This document shows positions 6,894-14,648 of a DNA stretch of 34,335 bases, piece after piece (position 1 is the stretch's first letter; every line of letters begins with the position of its first letter). The notes beneath the pieces were generated by a model, which did no database searches, was not told where the DNA came from, and saw only the letters and a program-made list of their open reading frames with translations. Source of the DNA: Hyphomicrobium sp. (lineage in GTDB: Bacteria; Pseudomonadota; Alphaproteobacteria; Rhizobiales; Hyphomicrobiaceae); NCBI GenBank assembly GCA_019751875.1, contig JAIEMV010000021.1, positions 1 to 34,335 of the forward strand, given 5' to 3'. Both the position numbers and the translations under genes were made by a program.

Positions 6894-8837
6894 ATGACCG
6901 TCGAGATGAAAGCGGAGAGACTGACGAGCGACATTGTGGAAGCGCTGTCGGACGCAAGCAGGCGCCGCTATTACGACGCCTGCGTACGCGCCTTGTCCGA
7001 TACCGCGGCTCAAGCGCGGTCGATGGGTAGCCGGCTCACGTCTGCTGTTTACCCCAGCCAGCCTACGGCAGGCTCAAGCGCAGTTGAGCACGGTGCCGCC
7101 GAGAAAGCCGCGGTAGCGGACTTCGATCCGCTGGTTCAGTGGCGCCAGGCACTTCGAAAAGGGATCTTTATCGTCGCCATCTTCTCGCTTTTCATCAATC
7201 TGCTGATGCTGACGGTTCCGATCTACCTGTTCCAGTTATCCGACCGGGTTCTGACGAGCCGCAGTATCGACACGTTGATCATGCTGTCGATACTGGCAGC
7301 TGGACTGCTGGCTGTCCTTGCCATTTTGGACATCTTGCGCAAACAGATCCTGGGGCGCGTCGCGACTCAGCTGGAGACAACGCTTGGCGGTCCGCTGCTG
7401 GCCAGTGTGGTCACAAATGCTCCCATCGGCGACGCGTCCAACGTGCAGGTGATCCGGGGCCTGCATCAAGTGAAAGCCTTCGTCGCAAGCTCAACGATGG
7501 TGCTGCTCTTCGATGCGCCACTGAGCCCCATCTATTTCGCAGCCGTGTTTTTGATCCATCCGGTGCTTGGATTGATTGCCCTGCTCGCCGGCGTCGTATT
7601 GACGGTTCTGGCCATTCTAAACCAGCGTGCGACAGCTAAAATCATTGCGGTTGCCAATGGGCATGCGAGCAATGCGGAGACGCGAGCGGAAGCACTCACC
7701 CGTAATTCGCAGGTGATCAACGCCATGGGCATGCTCAATGAGAGCGTGCTTCAGTGGGGACGGGCACAGGCGGATGCGCTCACTGCCCAGAGCGCCGCTC
7801 AGGACAAAAATGCACTGATCAGCGGCATTTCAAAATTTGCGCGCTTGTTGACACAAATCTTGATCCTCGGTGCCGGTGCCTATCTTGCGCTCTCTGATCA
7901 GTTGACCGGAGGGATGATGATTGCCGCCTCCGTGATTGCCGGACGCGCCTTGCAACCTCTGGAAGGAATGATCGACGGCTGGAAAAGCGTCGTGCAGGCG
8001 CGCCATTCCTATGCGCGTGTTACCGCTGCCGTAGAAGCTCTCAAGAACGAAAAGCCTCGGCTACGGCTGCCAAGCCCAAAGGGGCACCTCACTGCAGACC
8101 GGCTTCTCTATCTTCCCCCCGGCTCGAAAGAGCCGGTGATCAACGGCATCAGCTTCGAATTGCAGGCGGGTGAATCCATGGCGATTGTCGGGCCGTCTGG
8201 TTCCGGCAAATCCACCCTGGCCCGTATTCTGGTCGGTTGTCTCTATCCGACAGCCGGTAAAGTTCGTCTCGATGGAACGGATTTGCGACACTGGGACCGC
8301 CGGCAGTTCGGGGAACATACGGGATTTCTCCCGCAGGAAGTCGAGCTCTTTCCCGGCACGATCAAAGACAACATTTGCCGGATGCGCGAGAACCTCGCCG
8401 ACGAAGACATCTATAGGGCGGCACAGTTGACCGGCGTCCACGATCTCGTCACTCAAATGCCGAACGGCTACGAGACGGTTCTCGATCGAAACGGTGCGCC
8501 GCTTTCCGGCGGTCAGAAACAGCGGCTCGCTCTTGCGCGCGCCTTCTTCGGCCAGCCGACGTTTGTCGTTCTGGACGAGCCGAATTCGAATCTCGACGCA
8601 GTGGGTGAGCAAGCGCTCACGGAAACTCTCCAGCGGGCGAAGAAGCAGGGCGTAACCTGTATCGTCATCACGCAGCGTCCCGCTATCCTCAGCATTGTCT
8701 CGAAACTCCTCATATTGAAAAATGGCCGCGTCGAAGCGTTCGGTCCTACGGCGACTGTCTTGCATCACCTCGTCCGCGACGCCGGGCGGGTGAAGGCCAG
8801 TGAAACCGTGGAAGCAGAATTCAAAGTAGCCGGCTAA
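6894..8837 (+). CDS. Type I secretion system permease/ATPase, PrtD family
   Basis: A 647-residue inner-membrane ABC exporter subunit that powers direct export from cytoplasm to the outside. The ATG at 6894 is chosen for the G-rich site 5 nt upstream; GTG codons at 6888 and 6891 are alternatives. About 85 residues precede the first membrane helix, longer than in typical PrtD proteins. The membrane domain (~88-370) includes FIVAIFSLFINLLMLTVPIYL and the family motif QVKAFVASS. The nucleotide-binding domain (~400-620) has Walker A GPSGSGKST (~432), Q-loop FLPQEVELFPGTI, signature LSGGQKQR and Walker B FVVLDEPNSNLD. The H-loop position reads VITQRP, with Gln 594 where most ABC proteins have His. 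It lies between its likely substrates and the adaptor gene. The outer-membrane channel is not encoded nearby. Confidence 0.95.
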   Translation: MTVEMKAERLTSDIVEALSDASRRRYYDACVRALSDTAAQARSMGSRLTSAVYPSQPTAGSSAVEHGAAEKAAVADFDPLVQWRQALRKGIFIVAIFSLFINLLMLTVPIYLFQLSDRVLTSRSIDTLIMLSILAAGLLAVLAILDILRKQILGRVATQLETTLGGPLLASVVTNAPIGDASNVQVIRGLHQVKAFVASSTMVLLFDAPLSPIYFAAVFLIHPVLGLIALLAGVVLTVLAILNQRATAKIIAVANGHASNAETRAEALTRNSQVINAMGMLNESVLQWGRAQADALTAQSAAQDKNALISGISKFARLLTQILILGAGAYLALSDQLTGGMMIAASVIAGRALQPLEGMIDGWKSVVQARHSYARVTAAVEALKNEKPRLRLPSPKGHLTADRLLYLPPGSKEPVINGISFELQAGESMAIVGPSGSGKSTLARILVGCLYPTAGKVRLDGTDLRHWDRRQFGEHTGFLPQEVELFPGTIKDNICRMRENLADEDIYRAAQLTGVHDLVTQMPNGYETVLDRNGAPLSGGQKQRLALARAFFGQPTFVVLDEPNSNLDAVGEQALTETLQRAKKQGVTCIVITQRPAILSIVSKLLILKNGRVEAFGPTATVLHHLVRDAGRVKASETVEAEFKVAG

Positions 8838-8858
8838 GACCGTTGGGGTTAGATTAAC

Positions 8859-10199
8859 ATGTTGCAGTTATGCCCAAGCATGAACGAGTGGTACAGATGC
8901 GTTCCGCGTAGTACGACGAAACAAACCCTGATCGGCATCGGGATTTTGTTACTGGGCGGTTCGGCATTTTGTGCCTGGGCTGTTCTGGCGCCACTGGATG
9001 GGGCCGTTGTCACCTCCGGCTCGTTTGTTGCAACCGGCCAGAACAAGCGAATTCAACATCTCGAAGGAGGCATCATTTCCGATGTTCTTGTCGAGGAAGG
9101 CGCGATCGTCGAGGGCGGACAGCCACTCGTGAAGCTCGACGATACGGCAGCACGCACGAAACTTCGCCGCCTCATCATCCGCCAATACCGGCAAGAAGCG
9201 GTCAAGGCACGATTGGAGGCGCAGATCCAGGAGAGCGCCTATAAGGTGCCGGACTCTCTCGCTGCGGTGAAAGCCGATCTTGATGTTCAGGAAATCGTAA
9301 GGAGGCAGATCGTCGAACTCGACGTGAAGCGTCAGAAGACCGCCGCTCAGGTGGAGGTTTTTCGGAAAGAGATCGCCAGCCTGCAAGAGAGTATTTCAGG
9401 ATATCATGCGCAAGCGAATGCGACGCAATCGCGACTGCAATTGTTCGGTGAAGAACTTAAAGGCAAGAAGGATTTGCTCGACCGGCAATTGGCTCGACGT
9501 ACCGAGGTTCTCAGTCTCAAGCGGGCTGAAGCAGGTCTGGCGGGTGAATTGGGAGAACTCCTGGCTCGGACAGCCGACGCGCGCGAGAAGGTTGCCCGGG
9601 CCGAACAGCAAATTTCGGAAGTGCGGAGCGCCGCATTGGAAGCATCTGTCACAGAGCTTCGGCAGGTTGAATCCGAACTCGATGACTTGCACGAACAGAT
9701 CCAAGCCGCGACGGACATCCTCAATCGGACAGTCATCCGAGCGCCTGTCAAAGGCGTCGTTGTTCGCCTGTATTCACATACCATCGGCGGGGTCATTGGG
9801 CCCGGCGCATCAATTCTCGATATTGTGCCGCTCGATGACGAATTGATCATCGAGGCTCGCGTCCGTCCGAGTGAAATTACGCAAATTGAAGAAGGGCAGA
9901 ACGCACTGGTTCGTCTCACAGCACTCAATCAACGCGTGACACCGGCGATCGAAGGACGCGTGACCTACCTATCGGCGGACAAGGTCAAGCAGGACGGAAA
10001 GACGGACAGCCAGGCACAGGACACATATCTGTTGCGGGTCAGTCTCGATACGAAGGACCGGCTAGCCAAGGTGCCGGATTTCAAGCCGCTGCCCGGTATG
10101 CCAGCGGAGGTTTTTGTCACCACAGGTGAGCGGACGTTCTTCCAATACATCATCCGGCCTGTAGCCGACAGCTTCTCGCGCGCATTCCGGGAACAATAA
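8859..10199 (+). CDS. Type I secretion membrane fusion protein, HlyD/PrtE family
   Basis: A 446-residue periplasmic adaptor linking the ABC exporter to an outer-membrane TolC-type channel. A short cytoplasmic N-terminus precedes one membrane helix (~23-45, LIGIGILLLGGSAFCAWAVL). The N-terminal half of the lipoyl domain follows (VVTSGSFVATGQNKRIQHLE, GGIISDVLVEEGAIVEGGQPL). Residues ~100-285 form a long helical hairpin/coiled coil, and then the second lipoyl half, TVIRAPVKGVVVRL. The C-terminal beta-barrel ends LPGMPAEVFVTTGERTFFQYI, typical of this family. It starts 21 nt after the ABC gene and is the last gene of the operon. The ribosome-binding site ahead of the ATG at 8859 is weak, so translation may depend on coupling. 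No TolC homologue follows, so a channel encoded elsewhere must be used. Confidence 0.95.
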   Translation: MLQLCPSMNEWYRCVPRSTTKQTLIGIGILLLGGSAFCAWAVLAPLDGAVVTSGSFVATGQNKRIQHLEGGIISDVLVEEGAIVEGGQPLVKLDDTAARTKLRRLIIRQYRQEAVKARLEAQIQESAYKVPDSLAAVKADLDVQEIVRRQIVELDVKRQKTAAQVEVFRKEIASLQESISGYHAQANATQSRLQLFGEELKGKKDLLDRQLARRTEVLSLKRAEAGLAGELGELLARTADAREKVARAEQQISEVRSAALEASVTELRQVESELDDLHEQIQAATDILNRTVIRAPVKGVVVRLYSHTIGGVIGPGASILDIVPLDDELIIEARVRPSEITQIEEGQNALVRLTALNQRVTPAIEGRVTYLSADKVKQDGKTDSQAQDTYLLRVSLDTKDRLAKVPDFKPLPGMPAEVFVTTGERTFFQYIIRPVADSFSRAFREQ

Positions 10200-10308
10200 G
10201 GGCAGGGGTCATTGGAAAGTTCTGCGGCAGGTTCCATGGGAGTGCTGTGGCACGTGCTGTGCGGCCGACGACACATCATGACGCTAGTAGCGTGCAGCTG
10301 TTCGGGAG

Positions 10309-10992
10309 CTAGATGATCCGCCGCGCAACAGCCTTGGCCACCGCTTGCGTCGTTGTCGAACAGTTGAGCTTCTCGCGCGCGGTGTTGAGGTGAAATCGAA
10401 CGGTTCTCTCGCTGATACCGAGGATTTTGCTCGCTTCCCACGCCGTTTTCCCGGCCGCGGTCCAGCGCAAGCAATCCAGTTCGCGCGCTGACACAATCAT
10501 TTGACGGCTTGCATCAAATCCATTGAGGCGAAGCATATGGCTGTGGAAATAGCTGCCAAGAACGGTCCACTCTTTGGCGAGCGAGCTATTTGTCTCGTTG
10601 GACTGGTGTGCGAGCGTCAGCGAGAAGAGAGCCGACTCGCCATTCAGCTGCGGTAATGCATAGACCCAGAAATGACCTAAGGCAGGGCGATGGTTCGATA
10701 GACCGGATGCTTCGGTGTGGATGGCGTGCCACCGCGATTGATCTTCGCACAAACCCAGTATTTTGTGCAGCTCGACGGCCGTTTTCTGAGGACTTGCGAG
10801 CTGCTTAATGTGCCGGTTCGAATAGTGCCCCGAGATCCACACCCCTTTTTTAATGTTGCCGATGTTGATTGCGAGGTAATCCACGTACCGAGCGTCATAC
10901 AGCTGAGCAACCGCGCGCAGGAAGGCAGCGCCTTCGCACCTTGAGGCGAATTTCTCTTCGGCAAATAATTTATCGAAGATCGCGTCGAGCAT
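10309..10992 (-). CDS. LuxR-family regulator with an autoinducer-binding-like N-domain
   Basis: A 227-residue protein from an ATG at 10992. Residues ~165-225 are a LuxR-type helix-turn-helix: VSARELDCLRW, AAGKTAWEASKILGISERTV, RFHLNTAREKL and AVAKAV, very close to acyl-homoserine-lactone receptors. The N-terminal ~160 residues have the length and ending (ALFSLTLAH) expected of an autoinducer-binding domain, but the usual Asp-Pro ligand motif was not found, so its ligand is uncertain. The frame continues back to a GTG at 11337, but that extension encodes the tail of the neighbouring rmlD pseudogene. The internal ATG gives the normal family length, although its ribosome-binding site is weak. 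No luxI gene is present, making it a possible LuxR solo. It converges on the type I secretion operon (110 nt apart). Regulation of that operon is only a guess. Confidence 0.8.
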   Translation of the reverse strand: MLDAIFDKLFAEEKFASRCEGAAFLRAVAQLYDARYVDYLAINIGNIKKGVWISGHYSNRHIKQLASPQKTAVELHKILGLCEDQSRWHAIHTEASGLSNHRPALGHFWVYALPQLNGESALFSLTLAHQSNETNSSLAKEWTVLGSYFHSHMLRLNGFDASRQMIVSARELDCLRWTAAGKTAWEASKILGISERTVRFHLNTAREKLNCSTTTQAVAKAVARRII

Positions 10993-11223
10993 CGCAGTCG
11001 CCCGGTATCTAATCCAGCATGAACCATCATACAGGTTGAGGATTAAGTAATGGCTTAATAAACCCGATCGATGTAGCAGTGCGGCGACCCGGCGGAAGGC
11101 GGGTGGTGCTTTAGGAAGCACCTCGGAAATTGCTCCGCGCAAGAAAAAATAACGAGTAAGCCGTGAGTGGCGAACAGCGGTGGGGAGCGAAACGCCTGTA
11201 GGTCTCAATCCCTCGGAGGTTCT

Positions 11224-12104
11224 GTTCCAAACATGAACGGCCGCCTGAACGCCCTGCTGCCACGGAGGTAATCGAAGGGAAAATCTGTTTTGAAACTTTT
11301 CGACGTTGAGCGTTCCGTTTGGCGAGCGCTTCGCCACCGTGCTGTACTCAGCTGTTTAAATTGGCCTGACTCGATCTTCGGTCTGCCCATAGTCTCCATA
11401 TTAGAAATGATCTCTTGAGCAAGCTCGTGCCACGTCGCGATCCCGATTCCAGCGATGTGATAGCTGCCCCACACCTCATCACTGTGTGTTCCTGCTAACA
11501 GGTGTCGAGCGAGTGCGAGGAGCAGCTTGGCCAGATGTGGCGCGTAGGTCGGGTTGCCGCGCTGATCGCTAACGATATCCAGCGGCTCTCTGCTCTTCGA
11601 AGCGAGATTTCAAACGCGTGTGAAGAAGTTATGCCCACGGGTACTGTAAACCCAGCCTGTGCGAACGACGATGTGCTGCAGATTTGCTTGCCTGACAGCT
11701 TTCTCTCCGTCCAATTTCGAGCGGCCATAAACCGTATTAGGCCGTGCTTCGTCCGTCTCGAGGTAGGGCGTCGATTTCAGTCCGTCGAAGACATAGTGGG
11801 TCGATAGATGGATGATCGGCAGATTTCGACGCGCGGCGGCTTCGGCGAATCTCCTAGCCCCATCGCGGTTCAACAAGAAGGCGAGGTCGGAGTCGGTTTC
11901 CGCCTTGTCGACGGCAGTATAGGCCGCAGTATTCATGACCAGATCCGGCCAGACGTCGGCAAAGGCCCGCTCGATAGACCGGGGATCGCGAACATCGAGG
12001 GCGGGGCGGCCGATGGCAAACGCCTCGACATCGGGTGCCGATAGTGCCTCATCGGCCAACGCCCGCGCGATCTGGCCATGCCAACCCGAAATGATCAGCC
12101 TCGT
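11224..12104 (-). pseudogene. rmlD: Decayed dTDP-4-dehydrorhamnose reductase (rmlD)
   Basis: RmlD reduces dTDP-4-keto-rhamnose in dTDP-L-rhamnose synthesis for surface polysaccharides. The translation is clear: TRLIISGWHGQIARAL (nucleotide-binding glycine motif), VMNTAAYTAVDKAETD, STHYVFDG, YGRSKLDGEKAV (YxxxK), RTGWVYSTRGHNFFTRV, then NPTYAPHLAKLLLALARHLL and WGSYHIAGIGIATWHELA. Lesions: the start position reads ACG (12102-12104) instead of ATG; an in-frame TGA lies at 11610-11612 inside FFTRV-stop-NLASK; a frameshift near 11354-11360 moves the tail (AEYSTVAKRSPNGTLN, LPPWQQGVQAAVHVW) to another frame; and the normal stop is missing, so the frame runs on into luxR. The usual STDYVFDG motif reads STHYVFDG. 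No rmlA, B or C is nearby. The 3' boundary is approximate. Confidence 0.9.
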
Positions 12105-12317
12105 GGACTAATGTGGTGCCGCACGTTTGTGACCGTCCAGTGACGTACACCATAAAGCGCAAAGCGGCCTATCTTGAGGACGATCAGGCGTGTCTGCTAT
12201 TGGCCCTTCGCTGCCTTGACGCATTCGGCGACTTTTGACGGCAGAGCGGACGTCAAATCTCCGCTCGTCTCCAAGCAGCCCGAAGTCCGCTTTCTCTGCA
12301 TCTCGGAGCTTTAGATC

Positions 12318-12944
12318 TCACTCCAGCCTATCCAGCATGCGGTCCTGGCTGGCAATTCTTAGGACATCATGGTGGCGACGAAGAATGTCGTCCAACGCGT
12401 TCTTACGGCCCGCGTATTTTTGGTTATTTCCAAGAAAGATGTTGGCGACTTGATGGAGGATTGCCGTCGGAACTGTTTTGCTGTCCGCCAGTTGGGTATG
12501 GATGTGAGGGAAACGGTCTCGGTCCCCCTGTACGGCGCGGAGTTCAGCTACTAGCTCGTTAGCGCTCTTGACAGGAGGACGCGACTTCGCAGCCCCTCGC
12601 GGGCGCGTAACCTTCTCCTTCTCCTTCTCCTTCTCCTTCTCCTTCTCCTTCTCCTTCCCCTTGGCTTGCGCCATAGCGGTGGTCTGGGCCAAACTGGTGG
12701 CGACGTCGGAGATCTCCACCCTCGCTTCGCCAAGCTTTGCCACCAGGTTCAGAAGCTCAACAGTCCTGGCGAGTGCTACTCGCTGCGACTTCTTTGAAAA
12801 CTGGCTCCAAACTGTACCGGCCGCGAGATCCTTGGCGCCGGAAGCCTCAAGGGCATCGGCGTAAACCGTCACTATCTTGGCAGCATCAGGCCGTAGATGC
12901 GTGCTCAACGTCCGTAGATAGGCCGCTAGGTTTCTGGTTTCCAT
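12318..12944 (-). CDS. Uncharacterised protein with a Lys-Glu repeat, partner of the ParA-like ATPase
   Basis: No family recognised. From the ATG at 12944 (GGA 4 nt upstream) the product has 208 residues; an ATG at 12959 would add five. Residues 1-92 look helical (YLRTLSTHLRPDAAKIVTVY, QFSKKSQRVALARTVELL). Residues ~96-111 are an alternating Lys-Glu run encoded by a hexanucleotide repeat. A basic linker follows (RPRGAAKSRPPVK), then a second domain (~127-208) with ANELVAELRAVQGDRDRF, AILHQVANIFLGN and ALDDILRRHHDVLR. The run likely forms a rigid charged helix joining two domains (inference). The 5' end overlaps the upstream ATPase gene by 59 nt, so the two are almost surely translated together and may act together. 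Function unknown; chromosome or plasmid partitioning, mobile-element maintenance or defence are possibilities. Confidence 0.72.
   Translation of the reverse strand: METRNLAAYLRTLSTHLRPDAAKIVTVYADALEASGAKDLAAGTVWSQFSKKSQRVALARTVELLNLVAKLGEARVEISDVATSLAQTTAMAQAKGKEKEKEKEKEKEKEKVTRPRGAAKSRPPVKSANELVAELRAVQGDRDRFPHIHTQLADSKTVPTAILHQVANIFLGNNQKYAGRKNALDDILRRHHDVLRIASQDRMLDRLE
12612..12659 (-). repeat. In-frame hexanucleotide microsatellite encoding (Lys-Glu)n
   Basis: On the plus strand the unit CTTCTC occurs seven times without error and an eighth time as CTTCCC. Read on the minus strand it encodes alternating Lys and Glu. Because the unit is 6 bp, gain or loss of copies would change linker length by two residues without shifting the frame. 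Confidence 0.92.
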
Positions 12945-14298
12945 CTTTTCCAAGTTCATCCAGGATGCGCTCGCCAAGGGTTTGAATGATTTCGCCCTCA
13001 CGGAGCTCTGCAGATTGAAGGAATGGGATGCCAAGTGCGGCGGCTTGAGAGATTTGGGTCGTTCGTGGGATCGTCGCGTCCCTAAAGAAGGGGCCAGCGT
13101 TGGGGATTCGATTGCGTGCAGCAAACTCCGTTGAACTCGCAATCGACATCATAGGCTGCGGCAAAGCACTCGTCTTACCAGTCGTCATGGTTCCTATGAT
13201 CCCAGCCCAGCGAAGCGTCGGGTTGAGTCGGGGCGCAGTATCGGCAAACTGGCGGGCGAAAGTCTCCACGGCCTGTGCTGATGGCGCATCAACCACGGTG
13301 GGGACGAACAGGTGTGTGGAAGCCGCTAGACCGTTGATGAACCCGAGTGTGAATCTCGGCGGGGCATCGATAAGGATGTAGTCGATACCAAGCTCCTGGG
13401 CGGCATGAGACAAGAAGGCGGCGAGCCGGTACCGGGGATCATCGTCCAGCATGTTGAGTACCCAGCTGTACTCAACGGCCCGCTCAACTTGCGACAGCTC
13501 GTAATTGTTCGCCAAGTAGCAAAGCCGTCCAGAGGGCACACCCGGACGTTGCGGAGGAATATTGCTTGTCGCAGTGATGATGGCCTGGTCCAGTTGCCCC
13601 TTGGGCCAGTCGGCTTTGCGGAACGGTTGGCCAAGGACGGTCTTCGCATCCAACGCTTGGCCAAAGGGAGCCCCCTGCGGCCCGAATTGCTGGAGCCGCA
13701 TCTGATTGGTCAGGCTGCCCTGATAGTCCAGGTCTACGGCAAGGATGTTCAGCCCTTTAGTGGCATAGTAAGCGGCCAGATTGGAGACCAGAGTGCTCTT
13801 GCCCACGCCGCCTTTCTGATTGGCGAACATCAGGGTTGGGCAGCTCGTCCTGAGCTGCAGGGGAAGACCGGCATCGTGGAGCGGCAATGGCGGTCGGCGC
13901 CAGAACGCCGTGTCGCCAGCGCGGGAGATCTCGAGCGCCTCATGCACGGTTTCGGAAGCGGCGGCGTTTGCCCGGATGCTGTCAGTCAGCAGCCGAACAC
14001 GGTCGGCAAGATCCGTCTTCTCGCGTTCAAGGGTATTGCGGTCTTCCGTCAGGCTGGCGATGCGTGCATCAAACTGATGCTGTGCCAGCTCAGCGTTTTT
14101 GGCGCGATGGAAGCGTTCGCTTGAAACAGCCTCCTGTTTGGCCGACTCCCGGCGAAGTTGTAGGATGTAACCTGCTAGTATGGTGAGGAGTGCTGCGCTG
14201 CCGAGCCCCACCAGGTCGCCAACGGTCTTGAGCCAGCTTTGCGCTGTCGCGACGCAGGCCGAGATAGCTTCAGGCGAACTCCACCCACACTCGATCAC
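12886..14298 (-). CDS. Membrane-anchored ParA-like ATPase with a coiled-coil region
   Basis: A 470-residue protein from a GTG at 14298, preferred because GGAGG lies 5 nt upstream. An ATG at 14343 in frame would add 15 residues. Residues ~31-48 form one membrane helix (VGLGSAALLTILAGYILQL). Residues ~50-115 are charged and heptad-like (ARIASLTEDRNTLEREKTDL), likely a coiled coil. Residues ~150-445 are a ParA/MinD ATPase: deviant Walker A NQKGGVGKSTLVSNLAAYYA (~160), AVDLDYQGSLTN, switch YILIDAPPRF, TVVDAPSAQAVE and a late region PNAGPFFRDATIPRTTQ. Ordinary ParA proteins are soluble and lack the first two parts. The gene overlaps the Lys-Glu-repeat gene and lies next to an integrase, so it belongs to the accessory segment. 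No parB-like gene or parS-like repeats were recognised. Function is open. Confidence 0.88.
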   Translation of the reverse strand: MIECGWSSPEAISACVATAQSWLKTVGDLVGLGSAALLTILAGYILQLRRESAKQEAVSSERFHRAKNAELAQHQFDARIASLTEDRNTLEREKTDLADRVRLLTDSIRANAAASETVHEALEISRAGDTAFWRRPPLPLHDAGLPLQLRTSCPTLMFANQKGGVGKSTLVSNLAAYYATKGLNILAVDLDYQGSLTNQMRLQQFGPQGAPFGQALDAKTVLGQPFRKADWPKGQLDQAIITATSNIPPQRPGVPSGRLCYLANNYELSQVERAVEYSWVLNMLDDDPRYRLAAFLSHAAQELGIDYILIDAPPRFTLGFINGLAASTHLFVPTVVDAPSAQAVETFARQFADTAPRLNPTLRWAGIIGTMTTGKTSALPQPMMSIASSTEFAARNRIPNAGPFFRDATIPRTTQISQAAALGIPFLQSAELREGEIIQTLGERILDELGKDGNQKPSGLSTDVEHASTA

Positions 14299-14648
14299 AG
14301 CCCCCTCCCACGCCACTCCGCCACTTGGAGAGGTTAGGGGCATACATGTGCCCCGATCAAGAGATTCTCTACCGGCACCGGCGGCGCGATGAACCTCCGC
14401 CAGAAAACCTAACGCTCAAGGAAAGGGATCGCTAGGCGGTCGCAACTCCTCATTTCGGTGACCCAGCGGTAGCTCTCGGACCGTCGCGTTGCCTTTGGCA
14501 GGTCTGCTGTCCCTTACCCTAGGCGCCGAGTATGGGTGGTCCGCTTGTGCAGGTATCGCGACAATCCATCGGGTTACTCCACAGTCGGATCGCCCTCCAT
14601 AGTTTACGGCGGCTTTCTCTGCGTCGCATCGTTTGCAGTCAAAAAGAT
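14299..14648. other. Gene-free gap between the ParA-like gene and the integrase
   Basis: About 350 nt with only short open frames lacking ribosome-binding sites or known motifs. It must hold the promoter of the ParA-like gene and anything downstream of the integrase. No clear terminator, att-like repeat or small RNA could be recognised. Confidence 0.45.

Noticed and set aside
12612-12659. Microsatellite as an on/off phase-variation switch
   Set aside because: The unit is 6 bp, so copy changes cannot shift the reading frame.
13405-14124. 239-codon open frame on the plus strand
   Set aside because: Antisense to the ParA-like ATPase, whose P-loop and other motifs lie on the minus strand.
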